DNA from: Defluviitaleaceae bacterium
GTDB lineage: Bacteria > Bacillota > Clostridia > Lachnospirales > WQUN01
DNA: 32,719 bases
NCBI GenBank assembly: GCA_009786535.1
Contig: WQRX01000011.1
Span: 1 to 32,719 of the forward strand
Reading direction: 5' to 3'
The position numbers and the translations under genes were made by a program. A model generated the notes under the pieces. The model saw nothing but the letters and a program-made list of their open reading frames with translations. It was not told the origin of the DNA and made no database searches. How positions within the stretch are numbered: position 1 is the first letter of the stretch; every line of letters begins with the position of its first letter. This document shows positions 1 to 10,500 of this stretch, piece by piece.

Positions 1-1
1 C

Positions 2-3000
2 CCCCCCATTGTGTGCGATTATTACGGCACATATGATTGCGTGTGCCCACCCGTTGACCAAGGCGGCTACCCCGCATACCCCAACGCACCGCCCTATATC
101 GTATGCGATAACGGCTACGACTGCGTTTGCTATTACCCCCCTGCCCAAGACGATGACGGGTACGCGGGGTATTATTATGCCTGCGACTATTACGGTACAG
201 ATTACTGCACCTGCCCCGCAGCAGATAAAGACACCTGCGGGTACGATTATCCTTACTGCCAATGTGAGTATGTATATGAAGATAATAAGTGCGGATATGA
301 CTATCCCTACTGCGAATGTGAAGAAGTAAAAGATACCTGCGGATATGACTATCCTTACTGCGAATGTGAAGAAGTAAAGGATACCTGCGGGTATGACTAT
401 CCCTACTGCGAATGTGAAGAAGACGAAGATTTTATTGGTCCCGTACTGCCACCGGCAGGTGGGTTTGTAACTTTGCCGATGTTGGCTGGCATTGCTCCCG
501 CTAGCGCGAATTGGACAGCTTCCACTACAGGGATGACTAACTTCATTGCCACTGGGCGTGCCGGAAGCTCCCCTTTCCTGCCGCACTTCACCCAGGCGTC
601 TGGTTCTCCCACATGGGGGACAACCAGCAATACAACCCCAATTGTTGTAGGTATAAATGGAAATGATGATGGATTCACAATTACCCCCCAAATTGGTGGC
701 GGTAGCCGCGAAGGGAATGGTTGGATTGCGGGTGAATCTATAGTTGTACGTGGCCGTATTACTGGCATTAATCCAGCCGGTAGTACTGCGCAAATAGTAT
801 TGCAAGGTAGTGGGTCTACTTGGACTTGGCGCGATAATCAAGGTGACCTTATCGCAGGTAGTTATTTTGAGCTTATTTTTCATATAACTACCGACAATGT
901 AAATACTGTTGCTGAACAGGGAAACTTAACAATTACAGCCAATGGTGCGCAACTAAATGGCGGTGGCTTTGAAATTATGGAATTGTGGGTTGGTCCAACA
1001 CCCGTAGCCGCCCCTGCGCCTCGCCCTGCGGCCCTTGCAGGTTTCCCAAGCCATACATTGCATTGGTCATTAGCGGCAGATTGGCTTAACAATACGACAA
1101 ACACAACATTACCCGCGGAATTAACATTGCATGGTGGTGCTTCCCAAGTTGTAGTTGCTGGAACGGGTGCGAACCGTCACCTTGCCGTTACTAATACAAC
1201 AGAAGCACAAAACCAGTTTGGTATATCCATACAAAATATACAAGAAGGCGACCTAATTTGGGTTTCAACTCAAGCAACCAACGACATAGCCGCAGGGAGT
1301 TGGTGGCGACTTGAATTAGGTACGACAGAATTAGGTGGGCAACCATCCGGTTTCCGCACTTTACAAACCGCCGCTCCTGCTTTAACGGCAGGTGCAGTAA
1401 ACTTTATTATTCATGGCGATGGCGCAAGAGTAAATGTAATGACCTTACAAATTTATGATGTAGCCATTTTCCGTGACCCTGCTTTCCAAGCAGACCCATT
1501 AACATGGCCTGCAATACCTGCGGCAGTACCCATACCCGCCGTGCCGGGGTTAAATATTTTCACTTTAACAGAAGCAACTGAAATTGGCGGGGCGAATATT
1601 TTAAATCAATCCGCCAATCCCACCATTACCCGCGATGCCGTAGGCAACCTAGGGCGTGGAATTGTATTAGATGGAAGAACAGGTAACTATTTCGGCATTG
1701 ATGTACGCACAGGTGCAAGTCACCTTGTGGTGCAAGTGGGTGATGAAATTGTTGTTACAGGGCGTGTGCCCGAAGCACCGCACACCCCAGCAACGGGTGG
1801 GCAAATCGTGTTAAGTTCGGCCTTTGATAATACATGGCCGCAATTAACACAAACCAATATTACCCCAGGCGGCACATTTGAGTTAAGATTTGTACTAGGT
1901 ACGGCACAAGCGGCATTAATTGCCGCAAATGGCCCCTTGCGTATACAAACTAACGCCGCCGCCGCAACTATGCCTTTTATTATTGACCACATTATAGTGA
2001 CAAGACCCGACAATTTTATTCCCGTAACGAGTATCGTTAACGTACAAACCGCATGGACAACGGATGCACCTACAATGACTTTACCCGCAGTGGCATCGGC
2101 TACAACAGTGCTGCCCATTAATGCAACTGCTGTAGAAGAAAGCGCCCCCATTGCGTGGAGTGCGTTTAGTGCGGGCACCACGGGTGCAACCCTTACGGGT
2201 AATGTTATTTCGGGTATTACTAACCCGGGTACAATCACTGTTACCGCAACCATTGCAAACATGGGCGCAGGTGAGGCAAACTTTACCCAAAACTTCACCA
2301 TTACCGTAACCGCTCCTGTAGCAATTACAGTAAACCACCACGAGCGTAGAACGCTGGCAGGTGGCGAAATCCGCGACTTGGAAGTATGGAATCAAGACGG
2401 AATCGGCGGGAAGAATTTCTTCATTCGCCCCGACGGTACCTTCTATGGTAACTGGACTAACACGTACAATACCTTGTTCCGCGGCGGTCGGCGTTTTGGT
2501 ACACCGGGCAACTGGGTAAACGGCGCAACCCTTAGCCACAGCCAAATCGGCGAAATTTCCGTAGCGTATGAAATTGCAACCTTTACCGTATCGGGTACAG
2601 GGTATGCAGGTATTTACGGCTGGTTTACCAACCCCTTAACCGAGTGGTATATCATCGAAAGCTGGAATGTATTTAACCCGGGCATGAGTGCGCAAACGAC
2701 CTTTGTTGACACAATTACCGTAGACGGCAGTGTATACCGAATTTACACCGCAGAAAGAACAGGCCCAAGCATTTTGGGCGGCGGTAATACCACCTTTAAC
2801 CAAGTGTACAGCATTCGCCAAACCCAACGTTTAAGCGGCACGGTAAATGTAACCGCGCATTTTGAAGCATGGGAAGCATTAGTGCCCGCCCTTAACCTTG
2901 CAACCAATCCTTTATATGAAGTAACGCTGGTATTAGAGGGCTACAGCCAAGCAAACACCAGCACCGCAACCGTAGACGTAACCGCACTTACCCTTACCAT

Positions 3001-6000
3001 CGCACCCCCTGCCGCATTATGGTGCTTGAGCCAAATTAATTTGGACGGCTACCCACACGGTGCGGGTAATGCAGAGGTACCCATCGCCGTAGGCGGCGGT
3101 TTTGAAATGGAAAACCTTCGCGGTGCAACCCATACCGTTAATAATGCCACCCATTGGCATTTACAAGCGGGTTATCCCGTGCATATCGGCACAGGCAACC
3201 AAGGGCTGCTGCTGCGCACCTATAATATGGGCTTGCCTGCAAATGCACCCCTGTACGTTCGTGTAACGGGGCGCGTAATGGCAATTTCCGCAGGCGATAC
3301 GGCAAACGTGCGCCTTGTAGCGGGCGGTAATATGACCACCCCCGCAAACGATGCACAACTGGCTATTGCTTCCGGTCTTGGGCTGGGCGATGATTTTGAG
3401 CTTATTGCCCCCTTTACCACAGGTGCAATGGCAAATCCGGATTCTAACTTTATACGTGTGCTTATTAACACAGGCGGCACATTAGAGATTTATAATATCC
3501 ACTTTAGCGCAGCCCCCATTGCGGCAGGTTCACCCACGCCTATTCCGCACCCTGCACCTGTAGTAATTACGCCTCCAACGGCAACACTGCAAGGCACACG
3601 CGGCACGCTTTCGCGCACAGCCATCAACCCCGTGCATGAAATTGTACGCGGGCAAACCTTTGCAGAAATTAGCGGCGACGTAGTAGCCGTAGGTTCGGCA
3701 ACGCGCCATGCCATTGGCGGTTATGTAATGGCTGACGACGTGAATACAAACTTTAGCGGGCTGGTTGTATTACCCGCAGGATTAGATTTACGCGTAGGCG
3801 ATGTATTGTATGTACGCGGCCGTACCACAGGCATACGCGCTAACAGCCGTTTATTGTTTGCGCACCTCAACGACTTAGATACGCAAGTAGAACCCGACGA
3901 TACACTTAACCCGGGTTCACCCTACAGCATTCCCGTTAATTTTAATATCTCCATTACCCTAACCGCCGACCATATTACAAACGGGCTTGCCATCGTTGCA
4001 AACTCATGGGGCGACCCGGGGCTTAGTGGCTTTATGTTTAGCATCGACGATATTATGGTATCGGGCTTGCGTGCGGTATTTGACCCCCCAAGCATTGGTG
4101 TTGGCGGCGCAACCGCAGAGGACTGGACAGACGCAGCCCGCGACTTTATCCAAGACCTTTTAGTTATCAATAACCCCGAATACCAGCTGCATACCTCCCA
4201 AACCATTAGGTCGTACGGTGTGGGTACGGTAAACACAAACAACTCGGGGGCAGTGTTCCCGGTAGTAAGAGACGCGTTGCTGGACGATATGTACGCGATA
4301 CTGGAAATTATAAGAGATGAATTGCCCAACACCACCCCGGGCTACAGCTTCCACATTCAAATGGTGGAGGTAACAGGGGACGAAAGCAAACCCTTTACAC
4401 CCCCCGCGCTAAACCAAGAAGGCAGCATTTGGGTGCGTGTAACCGTACAGCTGCGCAACAACCCTGTACGAGGCGAAACGGTCTTCTATATCCAGGCGGC
4501 GTTGCCGGCAATCTTGTTCCAATTAACAATAGATGAAGACTTTGTTGCAGGGCGTGTGCCTGCGTTCTTCCAACAGGCGGGCGCGGCAACAGGTCGCGTA
4601 AGCGGCGGTAGCTTGCTTATCGAAGGTCGTCAACTTGACTGGCACGGGCTGGACTTTAGAATGCCCATTCGCGTAGGCGACGAAATGGTGATAAACGTAG
4701 GCGCAGGGAGTGAAAACTTCATTGCAGGGCTTGCCGCTTCACCTTGGACGCGCTTTATCGAAGCGCAAGGCTCGGTTAATACAAGCACCATATTTAATGT
4801 TGTGCCTGCGGCAGCCATTCGCTTGCAATCGCAACAAAACCCCCGCCACCCGGACGAGGTATCAACCCAAGTCCTTACGGTAAATGAGTTTATTGTACGC
4901 GGGTTTATGGGCGGTCGTACGCCTGTGCGCCCCCCAATCGCTGATGGCGACGGTCAAGCAGCGGGCGTTGGCGGACCCTCCCTGGTACGCCTTGGCGCAC
5001 CTGCGGCGGCAACCCTTGCAACCCTTAGCAGCCTGTGGGCACGTGAAGAGGGCATAACAAGCTTTGATGATATCCCCTTCCTGTTCCCCACCAACGGCCC
5101 CAGCTATTTCTTTGACAATGCACGCCGCCGTATTGCCGTAACAGGCCGTACGCAAGAGCATGACGGTATTCGCATTGCAACGGATTTAGGTAACGGCATT
5201 CACCTGCAGCCCGGCGACATTATTCGTGTAGAAGGGCGTATGCCCCGCGCATCCCGTACCGACGGGCGCTTTACCCTTAACATGAACATTGGCGGGCTTA
5301 CCCCCCGCGGCAGTGCAAGCGGCATTTCCAATGCCTTCCCCGCAGGGCGCTGGACCATGGAATACACCCTGCAGGAAGCCGACTTTACCAATATGACGGG
5401 CGTAGTAATTCAAACCTACAGATGGGGCGATTTACCCTTATTCCTACACGACTTTATGGTATACGACGTTGTTATTACCCGCCCCGCCCCCACCCGTGAA
5501 ATAGAGCGTTGGAACCTTGCAAGCATTCTGCGCGGTGCAACGGTAGGCGCAAGCGCAACAAGCCTTGGCATGTTCCATGAATACCAAAGCACAGGCCGTG
5601 TGGTAGAAAATAACGGCGTGCGCAGTATTGAAGTAAACACAGGCACAAACGCATGGAATACGCTGGAATTTGCACTTACCAACGACACAAACATTGGCGT
5701 AGGCGATACGGTGCGTGTAACAGGGCGCAACGGTACGCCCCCTGCGGCGGGCTTTGCCCAAATGCAAATTAATGCGCAGGTAGGCGGCTGGTCGCCCATC
5801 GGCGCAACCCATATGGTAAATGATGCAGATGCAAACGGCTTTTGGACGGTAGAGCTAAATGTAACCGACACCGCACTAAGCACAATGCACAGCCCCTTAT
5901 GGGGACGCCGCCCCGGCTTTGTAATGCAAGCCGCGGCACGGGCACAGTTCTTCATCTACGACATTGTTGTAGTTGGGCGTACAACAACGGCACGCCGTAC

Positions 6001-7429
6001 CGAGCAACGCGACCCGCGCGAATATATGCCCGAAGGCTTTGACCGCGTAGTGGTTACCACCTTCGAAATGCAAAGCCATGACTGGGAAACGCTGCTAAAC
6101 AACGGCTATATGAGCATTGACGGCGAAGGCGTAGCAGTTACCGTAGGCGACAACAACGCAATACACGTAGGCAACCGCGGCGAAACCTTCCACGGTATTA
6201 ACCTAAACCACGCCGCCATCGGCTTTAACACAGGCGATACCATTACCGTAACAGGGCGCACAGGCACAAGCTGGCCAAGCGCAAACACCCGTATGGAGCT
6301 GCTTACCAACTGGTCGCCATGGACCACGGTTGGCGGGGCAGATAACCTTGGAGCTAACGTAAACTTTACCGTAACCCATACGCTTACGGCAGCAGATATG
6401 GCACACATTGCAGAACGCGGCATGGTGCGCATTATCGGCAACGGCTGGGGCGGTGTAAACGTAGCGGATATGGACTTCTATATATTTAACGTTACCGTTA
6501 CCCGCGTAGAAGGCGGCGAAGCAAGGTATGTAGAAACGGTTGTGCGCTTCGACATGCAGCAGGACGAATTTATCCTTGGCTTAACCACAGGCGTTGCGAC
6601 CGAAAATTTGGGCGAGTTTTTAAGCCTTTCGGGCAGCCCCCGCGTAGTGCTTGGCGCACGCAATGCACGCTACCTGCACGTTAGCGGAAGAACCGCCGAC
6701 TGGAACGGTATAGACATTAACGCCCCCGCAGTAGCCTTTGCCGTTGGTGATACCGTGCGCGTAACAGGGCGCCTTGGCAATAATTTACCCGACGGGCAAT
6801 GGGCGGCAATGATATTAAACTTTGCCCCCGGCGGCTGGAATGAGGCAGCGCAAAGCGACAATATTATAGGGCTTGGCGCAGGCGGAAGGTTTGTGCTGGA
6901 GCATGTGCTGACTGCGGCGGATATCGCTTCAATTACGGGTGCAAACCCGCCGGGTATCCGTATTCAAACCAACAATGCACCCAATATGGACTTTTATGTA
7001 GACAGCATTGAAGTAATTCACTACGGCACAAGCGCTGTTATGTTTGGCGCGGGTCTTGCCCCTGTTACCACCGCGCAAATGCTTATGCGCTTTGTAATGG
7101 GCGAAACCACCTACACCCGCAACGGCATTGCGTTTACCTTTAACGCGGCACCCTTTGCAGAGGCAGGGCGCATTCATGTACCGCTGGACGCAGTAGCAGA
7201 AAGCCTTGGACTTACCTTTATCCAACAATTGGATGCCAACCGCGTAATTATTAATTCCGATACAGAATCGCTTATCCTAAACCTTAACGAGCCTTTGCCC
7301 GGCGGTATGGGAATGCCCGTACTGCGCCACGGCCAAGTGTTTGTACCCCTGCGTTTTATCAGCGAATACTTTAATGTAGCCGTCGGCTACGAAACCATCG
7401 CAGGCGCACAGGTGATTTGGCTGAGGTAG
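2..7429 (+). CDS. Giant modular GH11 xylanase with carbohydrate-binding-like modules (5' partial)
   Basis: Secreted endo-1,4-beta-xylanase cleaving xylan outside the cell. The GH11 fold spans about aa 775-995, counting from the GTG at base 11. The motif NPLTEWYIIESW carries the likely nucleophile E878 and VLEGYSQAN the acid/base E976; SIRQTQRLSGTV and HFEAW are further GH11 signatures. Order: Tyr/Cys-rich repeats (aa 1-141), three beta-rich modules (about 150-670), an Ig-like domain (672-772), GH11, two modules (1000-1355), an unrecognised segment (1357-1497), five modules (1498-2340), and a copper-amine-oxidase-N-type stalk domain (2350-2472, with VPLDAVAESLGL and VFVPLRFISEYF). The reading frame is open to the window edge, and bases 2-16 encode PPIVC, matching PPYIVC further inside, so the GTG is internal and the signal peptide lies upstream. 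At over 2472 residues it is more than ten times a lone GH11 domain. The GH11 call is strong; the binding role of the modules is inferred. Confidence 0.85.
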   Translation, partial: PPIVCDYYGTYDCVCPPVDQGGYPAYPNAPPYIVCDNGYDCVCYYPPAQDDDGYAGYYYACDYYGTDYCTCPAADKDTCGYDYPYCQCEYVYEDNKCGYDYPYCECEEVKDTCGYDYPYCECEEVKDTCGYDYPYCECEEDEDFIGPVLPPAGGFVTLPMLAGIAPASANWTASTTGMTNFIATGRAGSSPFLPHFTQASGSPTWGTTSNTTPIVVGINGNDDGFTITPQIGGGSREGNGWIAGESIVVRGRITGINPAGSTAQIVLQGSGSTWTWRDNQGDLIAGSYFELIFHITTDNVNTVAEQGNLTITANGAQLNGGGFEIMELWVGPTPVAAPAPRPAALAGFPSHTLHWSLAADWLNNTTNTTLPAELTLHGGASQVVVAGTGANRHLAVTNTTEAQNQFGISIQNIQEGDLIWVSTQATNDIAAGSWWRLELGTTELGGQPSGFRTLQTAAPALTAGAVNFIIHGDGARVNVMTLQIYDVAIFRDPAFQADPLTWPAIPAAVPIPAVPGLNIFTLTEATEIGGANILNQSANPTITRDAVGNLGRGIVLDGRTGNYFGIDVRTGASHLVVQVGDEIVVTGRVPEAPHTPATGGQIVLSSAFDNTWPQLTQTNITPGGTFELRFVLGTAQAALIAANGPLRIQTNAAAATMPFIIDHIIVTRPDNFIPVTSIVNVQTAWTTDAPTMTLPAVASATTVLPINATAVEESAPIAWSAFSAGTTGATLTGNVISGITNPGTITVTATIANMGAGEANFTQNFTITVTAPVAITVNHHERRTLAGGEIRDLEVWNQDGIGGKNFFIRPDGTFYGNWTNTYNTLFRGGRRFGTPGNWVNGATLSHSQIGEISVAYEIATFTVSGTGYAGIYGWFTNPLTEWYIIESWNVFNPGMSAQTTFVDTITVDGSVYRIYTAERTGPSILGGGNTTFNQVYSIRQTQRLSGTVNVTAHFEAWEALVPALNLATNPLYEVTLVLEGYSQANTSTATVDVTALTLTIAPPAALWCLSQINLDGYPHGAGNAEVPIAVGGGFEMENLRGATHTVNNATHWHLQAGYPVHIGTGNQGLLLRTYNMGLPANAPLYVRVTGRVMAISAGDTANVRLVAGGNMTTPANDAQLAIASGLGLGDDFELIAPFTTGAMANPDSNFIRVLINTGGTLEIYNIHFSAAPIAAGSPTPIPHPAPVVITPPTATLQGTRGTLSRTAINPVHEIVRGQTFAEISGDVVAVGSATRHAIGGYVMADDVNTNFSGLVVLPAGLDLRVGDVLYVRGRTTGIRANSRLLFAHLNDLDTQVEPDDTLNPGSPYSIPVNFNISITLTADHITNGLAIVANSWGDPGLSGFMFSIDDIMVSGLRAVFDPPSIGVGGATAEDWTDAARDFIQDLLVINNPEYQLHTSQTIRSYGVGTVNTNNSGAVFPVVRDALLDDMYAILEIIRDELPNTTPGYSFHIQMVEVTGDESKPFTPPALNQEGSIWVRVTVQLRNNPVRGETVFYIQAALPAILFQLTIDEDFVAGRVPAFFQQAGAATGRVSGGSLLIEGRQLDWHGLDFRMPIRVGDEMVINVGAGSENFIAGLAASPWTRFIEAQGSVNTSTIFNVVPAAAIRLQSQQNPRHPDEVSTQVLTVNEFIVRGFMGGRTPVRPPIADGDGQAAGVGGPSLVRLGAPAAATLATLSSLWAREEGITSFDDIPFLFPTNGPSYFFDNARRRIAVTGRTQEHDGIRIATDLGNGIHLQPGDIIRVEGRMPRASRTDGRFTLNMNIGGLTPRGSASGISNAFPAGRWTMEYTLQEADFTNMTGVVIQTYRWGDLPLFLHDFMVYDVVITRPAPTREIERWNLASILRGATVGASATSLGMFHEYQSTGRVVENNGVRSIEVNTGTNAWNTLEFALTNDTNIGVGDTVRVTGRNGTPPAAGFAQMQINAQVGGWSPIGATHMVNDADANGFWTVELNVTDTALSTMHSPLWGRRPGFVMQAAARAQFFIYDIVVVGRTTTARRTEQRDPREYMPEGFDRVVVTTFEMQSHDWETLLNNGYMSIDGEGVAVTVGDNNAIHVGNRGETFHGINLNHAAIGFNTGDTITVTGRTGTSWPSANTRMELLTNWSPWTTVGGADNLGANVNFTVTHTLTAADMAHIAERGMVRIIGNGWGGVNVADMDFYIFNVTVTRVEGGEARYVETVVRFDMQQDEFILGLTTGVATENLGEFLSLSGSPRVVLGARNARYLHVSGRTADWNGIDINAPAVAFAVGDTVRVTGRLGNNLPDGQWAAMILNFAPGGWNEAAQSDNIIGLGAGGRFVLEHVLTAADIASITGANPPGIRIQTNNAPNMDFYVDSIEVIHYGTSAVMFGAGLAPVTTAQMLMRFVMGETTYTRNGIAFTFNAAPFAEAGRIHVPLDAVAESLGLTFIQQLDANRVIINSDTESLILNLNEPLPGGMGMPVLRHGQVFVPLRFISEYFNVAVGYETIAGAQVIWLR
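236..433 (+). repeat. In-frame Cys/Tyr-rich tandem repeat
   Basis: Four tandem units begin at 236, 290, 338 and 386. The last three have an exact 48-bp period and the first is 54 bp. The consensus peptide is CGYDYPYCECEEVKDT, with three Cys per 16 residues, and copies 2-4 are nearly identical in DNA. Looser relatives occur just upstream (CDYYGTYDCVC, CDNGYDCVC, CDYYGTDYCTC). The repeats are coding and contiguous, with no spacers. Confidence 0.9.
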
Positions 7430-7463
7430 GGGAGTAGAAAAAGTAAAGATTAACGATTAAAGA

Positions 7464-7492
7464 TAAGACCGTGGGCTTAGCTCACGGTCTTA
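7464..7492 (+). terminator. Hairpin between the two xylanase genes, possible weak terminator
   Basis: The stem 7464-7476 pairs with 7480-7492 (13 bp, one G-T wobble) around a TTA loop. The following bases, ATCTTC, are not a strong T-run, so termination may be partial. The hairpin lies 35 bp after the GH11 stop and 20 bp before the GH10 ribosome binding site. That leaves no room for a promoter downstream of it, so the GH10 gene probably depends on read-through, or the hairpin protects or marks a processing point. Confidence 0.5.
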
Positions 7493-7522
7493 ATCTTCAA
7501 AATTAGACATCAGGAGGCTGAT

Positions 7523-10500
7523 ATGAAAAAATTATTATTACTTATCACCGCAATACTTGTGCTTGCGTTAGCAGCGTGCGGGGGCAGTGATGAAACAACG
7601 CCCGAACCTACGCCCGAGGCGACACCCGCCCCTGCGCCATCGCCTACACCTGCGTTGGTAGCGGCTACACCCACCCCCGCCCCAACGCCGGAGCCCACCC
7701 CCGAGCCTGTAGTGGTACACCCCAATTCGCTTTCTTTTGAAACAAGCGCAGACGGGTTTAGCGGACGGGGCGCTACGGCGGCGCGTTCCACCGCACAGGC
7801 GCATTCGGGCGACTACTCGATGCATGTAACAGGACGCACGGCAGATTGGCAAGGCATTATTACATCTGTCCCCTTTGCAGAACCCGAGATGGAGGTTGAA
7901 TTTATCGTTTGGGTAAAGCATACGGAAAGCGCAGCGGTAGATTTTGCCCTGTCGCTGGAAATTGATGGCGCGACCAACCCTTCCTGGCGCACGTTTGACG
8001 GCATCGCCTCCCGCGTGTTGGTACAGCCCAATGTGTGGACGCAAATGCGCGGTACCTACTTTTTGCCTGCGGCATTCCAAACCGTAAGCGTGTATGTAGA
8101 AACGCGCGGCTCGGCAACGGCTTCATTTTTTATAGACGATGCGCTGGTACGCCCTGCGGAAACGGTGTTCATGTTTAACGCAGATTTAACCCCACTGCAC
8201 GAAATATGGGCAGATTATTTCATTATTGGTACGGCGGTGCTGCCCCGTGACATGGTAGGCACGCGGTTTGAGCTGGTAAGCCACCACTTTAACGCCATAA
8301 CGGCGGCAAACCATATGAAGCCCGACGCACTGCAGCCCACGGCGGGTAGTTTCCGCTGGGATGCCTCCGACGCGATTGTAAACACAACGCTGGATAACGA
8401 CATGCACATGATTGGCCATACGCTGGTATGGCATGAGCAATCCCCCGCGTGGATGAACCCTGTAGGCATATCCCGCGAGGAGGCGATACGCAACCTTGAG
8501 GCCCATGTAACCGAGGTAGTAACCCGCTACCGCGGGCAAATTTTGGTATGGGACGTAGTAAACGAAGCCTTCCCAAGCTCTGTGCCCTTGGGCAATGCCC
8601 ATAACTGGCGCGCCAATTTGCGCCAAACCCCATGGCTTGCCGCCATCGGCTACGAATTTATTGAAATCGCCTTCCGCGCTGCCCACGCAGCCGACCCCTA
8701 TGCGATGCTCATTTATAACGACTATAACCTGGACTCGCCCGGCAAGCGGGAAGCGGTTTTTCACATGATTGAAGAGCTGTTAGAGCGCGGCGTGCCCATT
8801 CACGGTGTGGGAATGCAAGGACATTACAACACAGGCACGCGCCCGCAAAATGTAGAGGCATCTATCATGCGCTTTGCGGAGCTGGGCATTTATGTAAGCA
8901 TTACAGAATTGGATATTACCGTGCAAGCCGCGCTGGGTAATGAAAGGCTCAGCGAAATGCAAGAGGCTAACCAAGCGCGCCTGTATGCGGAATTGTTCCG
9001 TATTTTCCGCAGGCACAGCAATGTTATACACCGTGTTACCTTCTGGGGCATTTGCGACCCGACAAGCTGGCGTTCCGACCGCTTCCCGCTTTTGTTTAAC
9101 GCGGACTTGAGCGAAAAGGATGCACTGCTTGCGGTGATGGACCCCTACGGCTTTTTAGGTATCGCCGAAAAGGGCGAAATTTATGATTGGCCCGCCCCTG
9201 TGCGCCGCGCGGCAACGGGTACTGCCCCTGCGGTAACGGCGGCGGCAACGCCTGCCACCCCGGCTGCTAATGTACCTGCACGCCCTGCGGGTGTTGTGTA
9301 CTCTCTGGCAACCGACGCCCATATTCAAGGCTTGGAAATGGGCGCAGACAGCACAACGGCAGATATCCTTGGCGGTACGCGCCAGCTAAACCAAGCGGGC
9401 AACCCCATGTATACCATTGTAGAAAATCCGCTGGGCGGCAATGCGATACGCGTAACCAACCGCAGCGGGGACTGGTACGCAATTGACCTGGTGACCGCAA
9501 ATTTGGGTATGAACCTTGCAAACAACCAATACCGCATTGTAATACGCGGTACGGTGGCTTCGCCCCCGGCGGGGACCCATGTAATCCTTGGCGGCTCGTC
9601 CAACCCGTGGAATTGGCTTGCCTCGGCAGAGCCGGCCGCAAACGGCGCATTTACCATTGACGGAACAATTTCCACCGCGGCGTTTGCAGCGGCAGAAGGG
9701 GGTGCGTCGCAGTTTACTACGGCAATGCGCATACAAACCAACAATACCGCCAATTTCACCATAACGGACATTACTATTACGCGCAGCGGTGCGGCGGGTG
9801 CTGCTGCCCCTGCTGCCCCAACAACGCCCGCGGCACCGCAGCAGCCTGCCGCGCCTGCGCCCAACATTCCCGCGCGTCCTGCAGGGGTTGTGTACTCCCT
9901 TGCCACCGACCCCCATGTACAGGGCTTGGAAATGGGCGCAGACAGCACAACGGCGGATATTCTCGGCGGTTCGCCCCAGCTAACGCAAGCGGGCAACCCC
10001 ATGTATACCATTGTTACAAACCCGTTGGGCGGCAACGCAATTCGCGTTAGCAACCGCGGCGGCGGCAACTGGTATGCCGTAGACCTTGTTACCGCGCAAC
10101 TGGGCATGAACCTTGCCGCCAACAACTACAACGTTGTAATACGCGGTACGGTTGAAAACCCCCCGGCGGGGACCATGGTAATCCTTGGCGGTTCCTCTAA
10201 CCCATGGAACTGGCTTGGCAATGCCGAACCCGGTGCGGGCGGCGCATTTACCATAAATACCACAATTTCCAACGCGGTGTTTGCAGCGGCAGAAGGGGGT
10301 GCTGCACAGTTCCAAAGTGCGATGCGCATACAAACCAACAATACCGCCACCTTTACCATCACCGACATCACCATAACCCGCGGCGGCGCGGCGGCGGCAC
10401 CTGCTGCCCCGCAACAGCCCGCAACGCCTGCGGCAAACATTCCCGCACGCCCTGCGGGGGTTGTGTACTCCCTTTCCACCGACCCGCATGTACAAAGCCT

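Noticed and set aside
11..13. GTG as the start codon of the giant xylanase
   Set aside because: The frame is open upstream, PPI before it matches an internal repeat, there is no ribosome binding site, and no signal peptide follows.
236..433. Regular 48-bp repeats considered as a CRISPR array
   Set aside because: Contiguous, in frame and without spacers; they encode a Cys/Tyr-rich peptide repeat. The 18-bp repeat at 32622-32719 is rejected for the same reason.
9325..10125. 266-codon open frame on the minus strand inside the GH10 gene
   Set aside because: Shadow of the GC-rich C-terminal repeats; no ribosome binding site and low-complexity Ala/Pro content.
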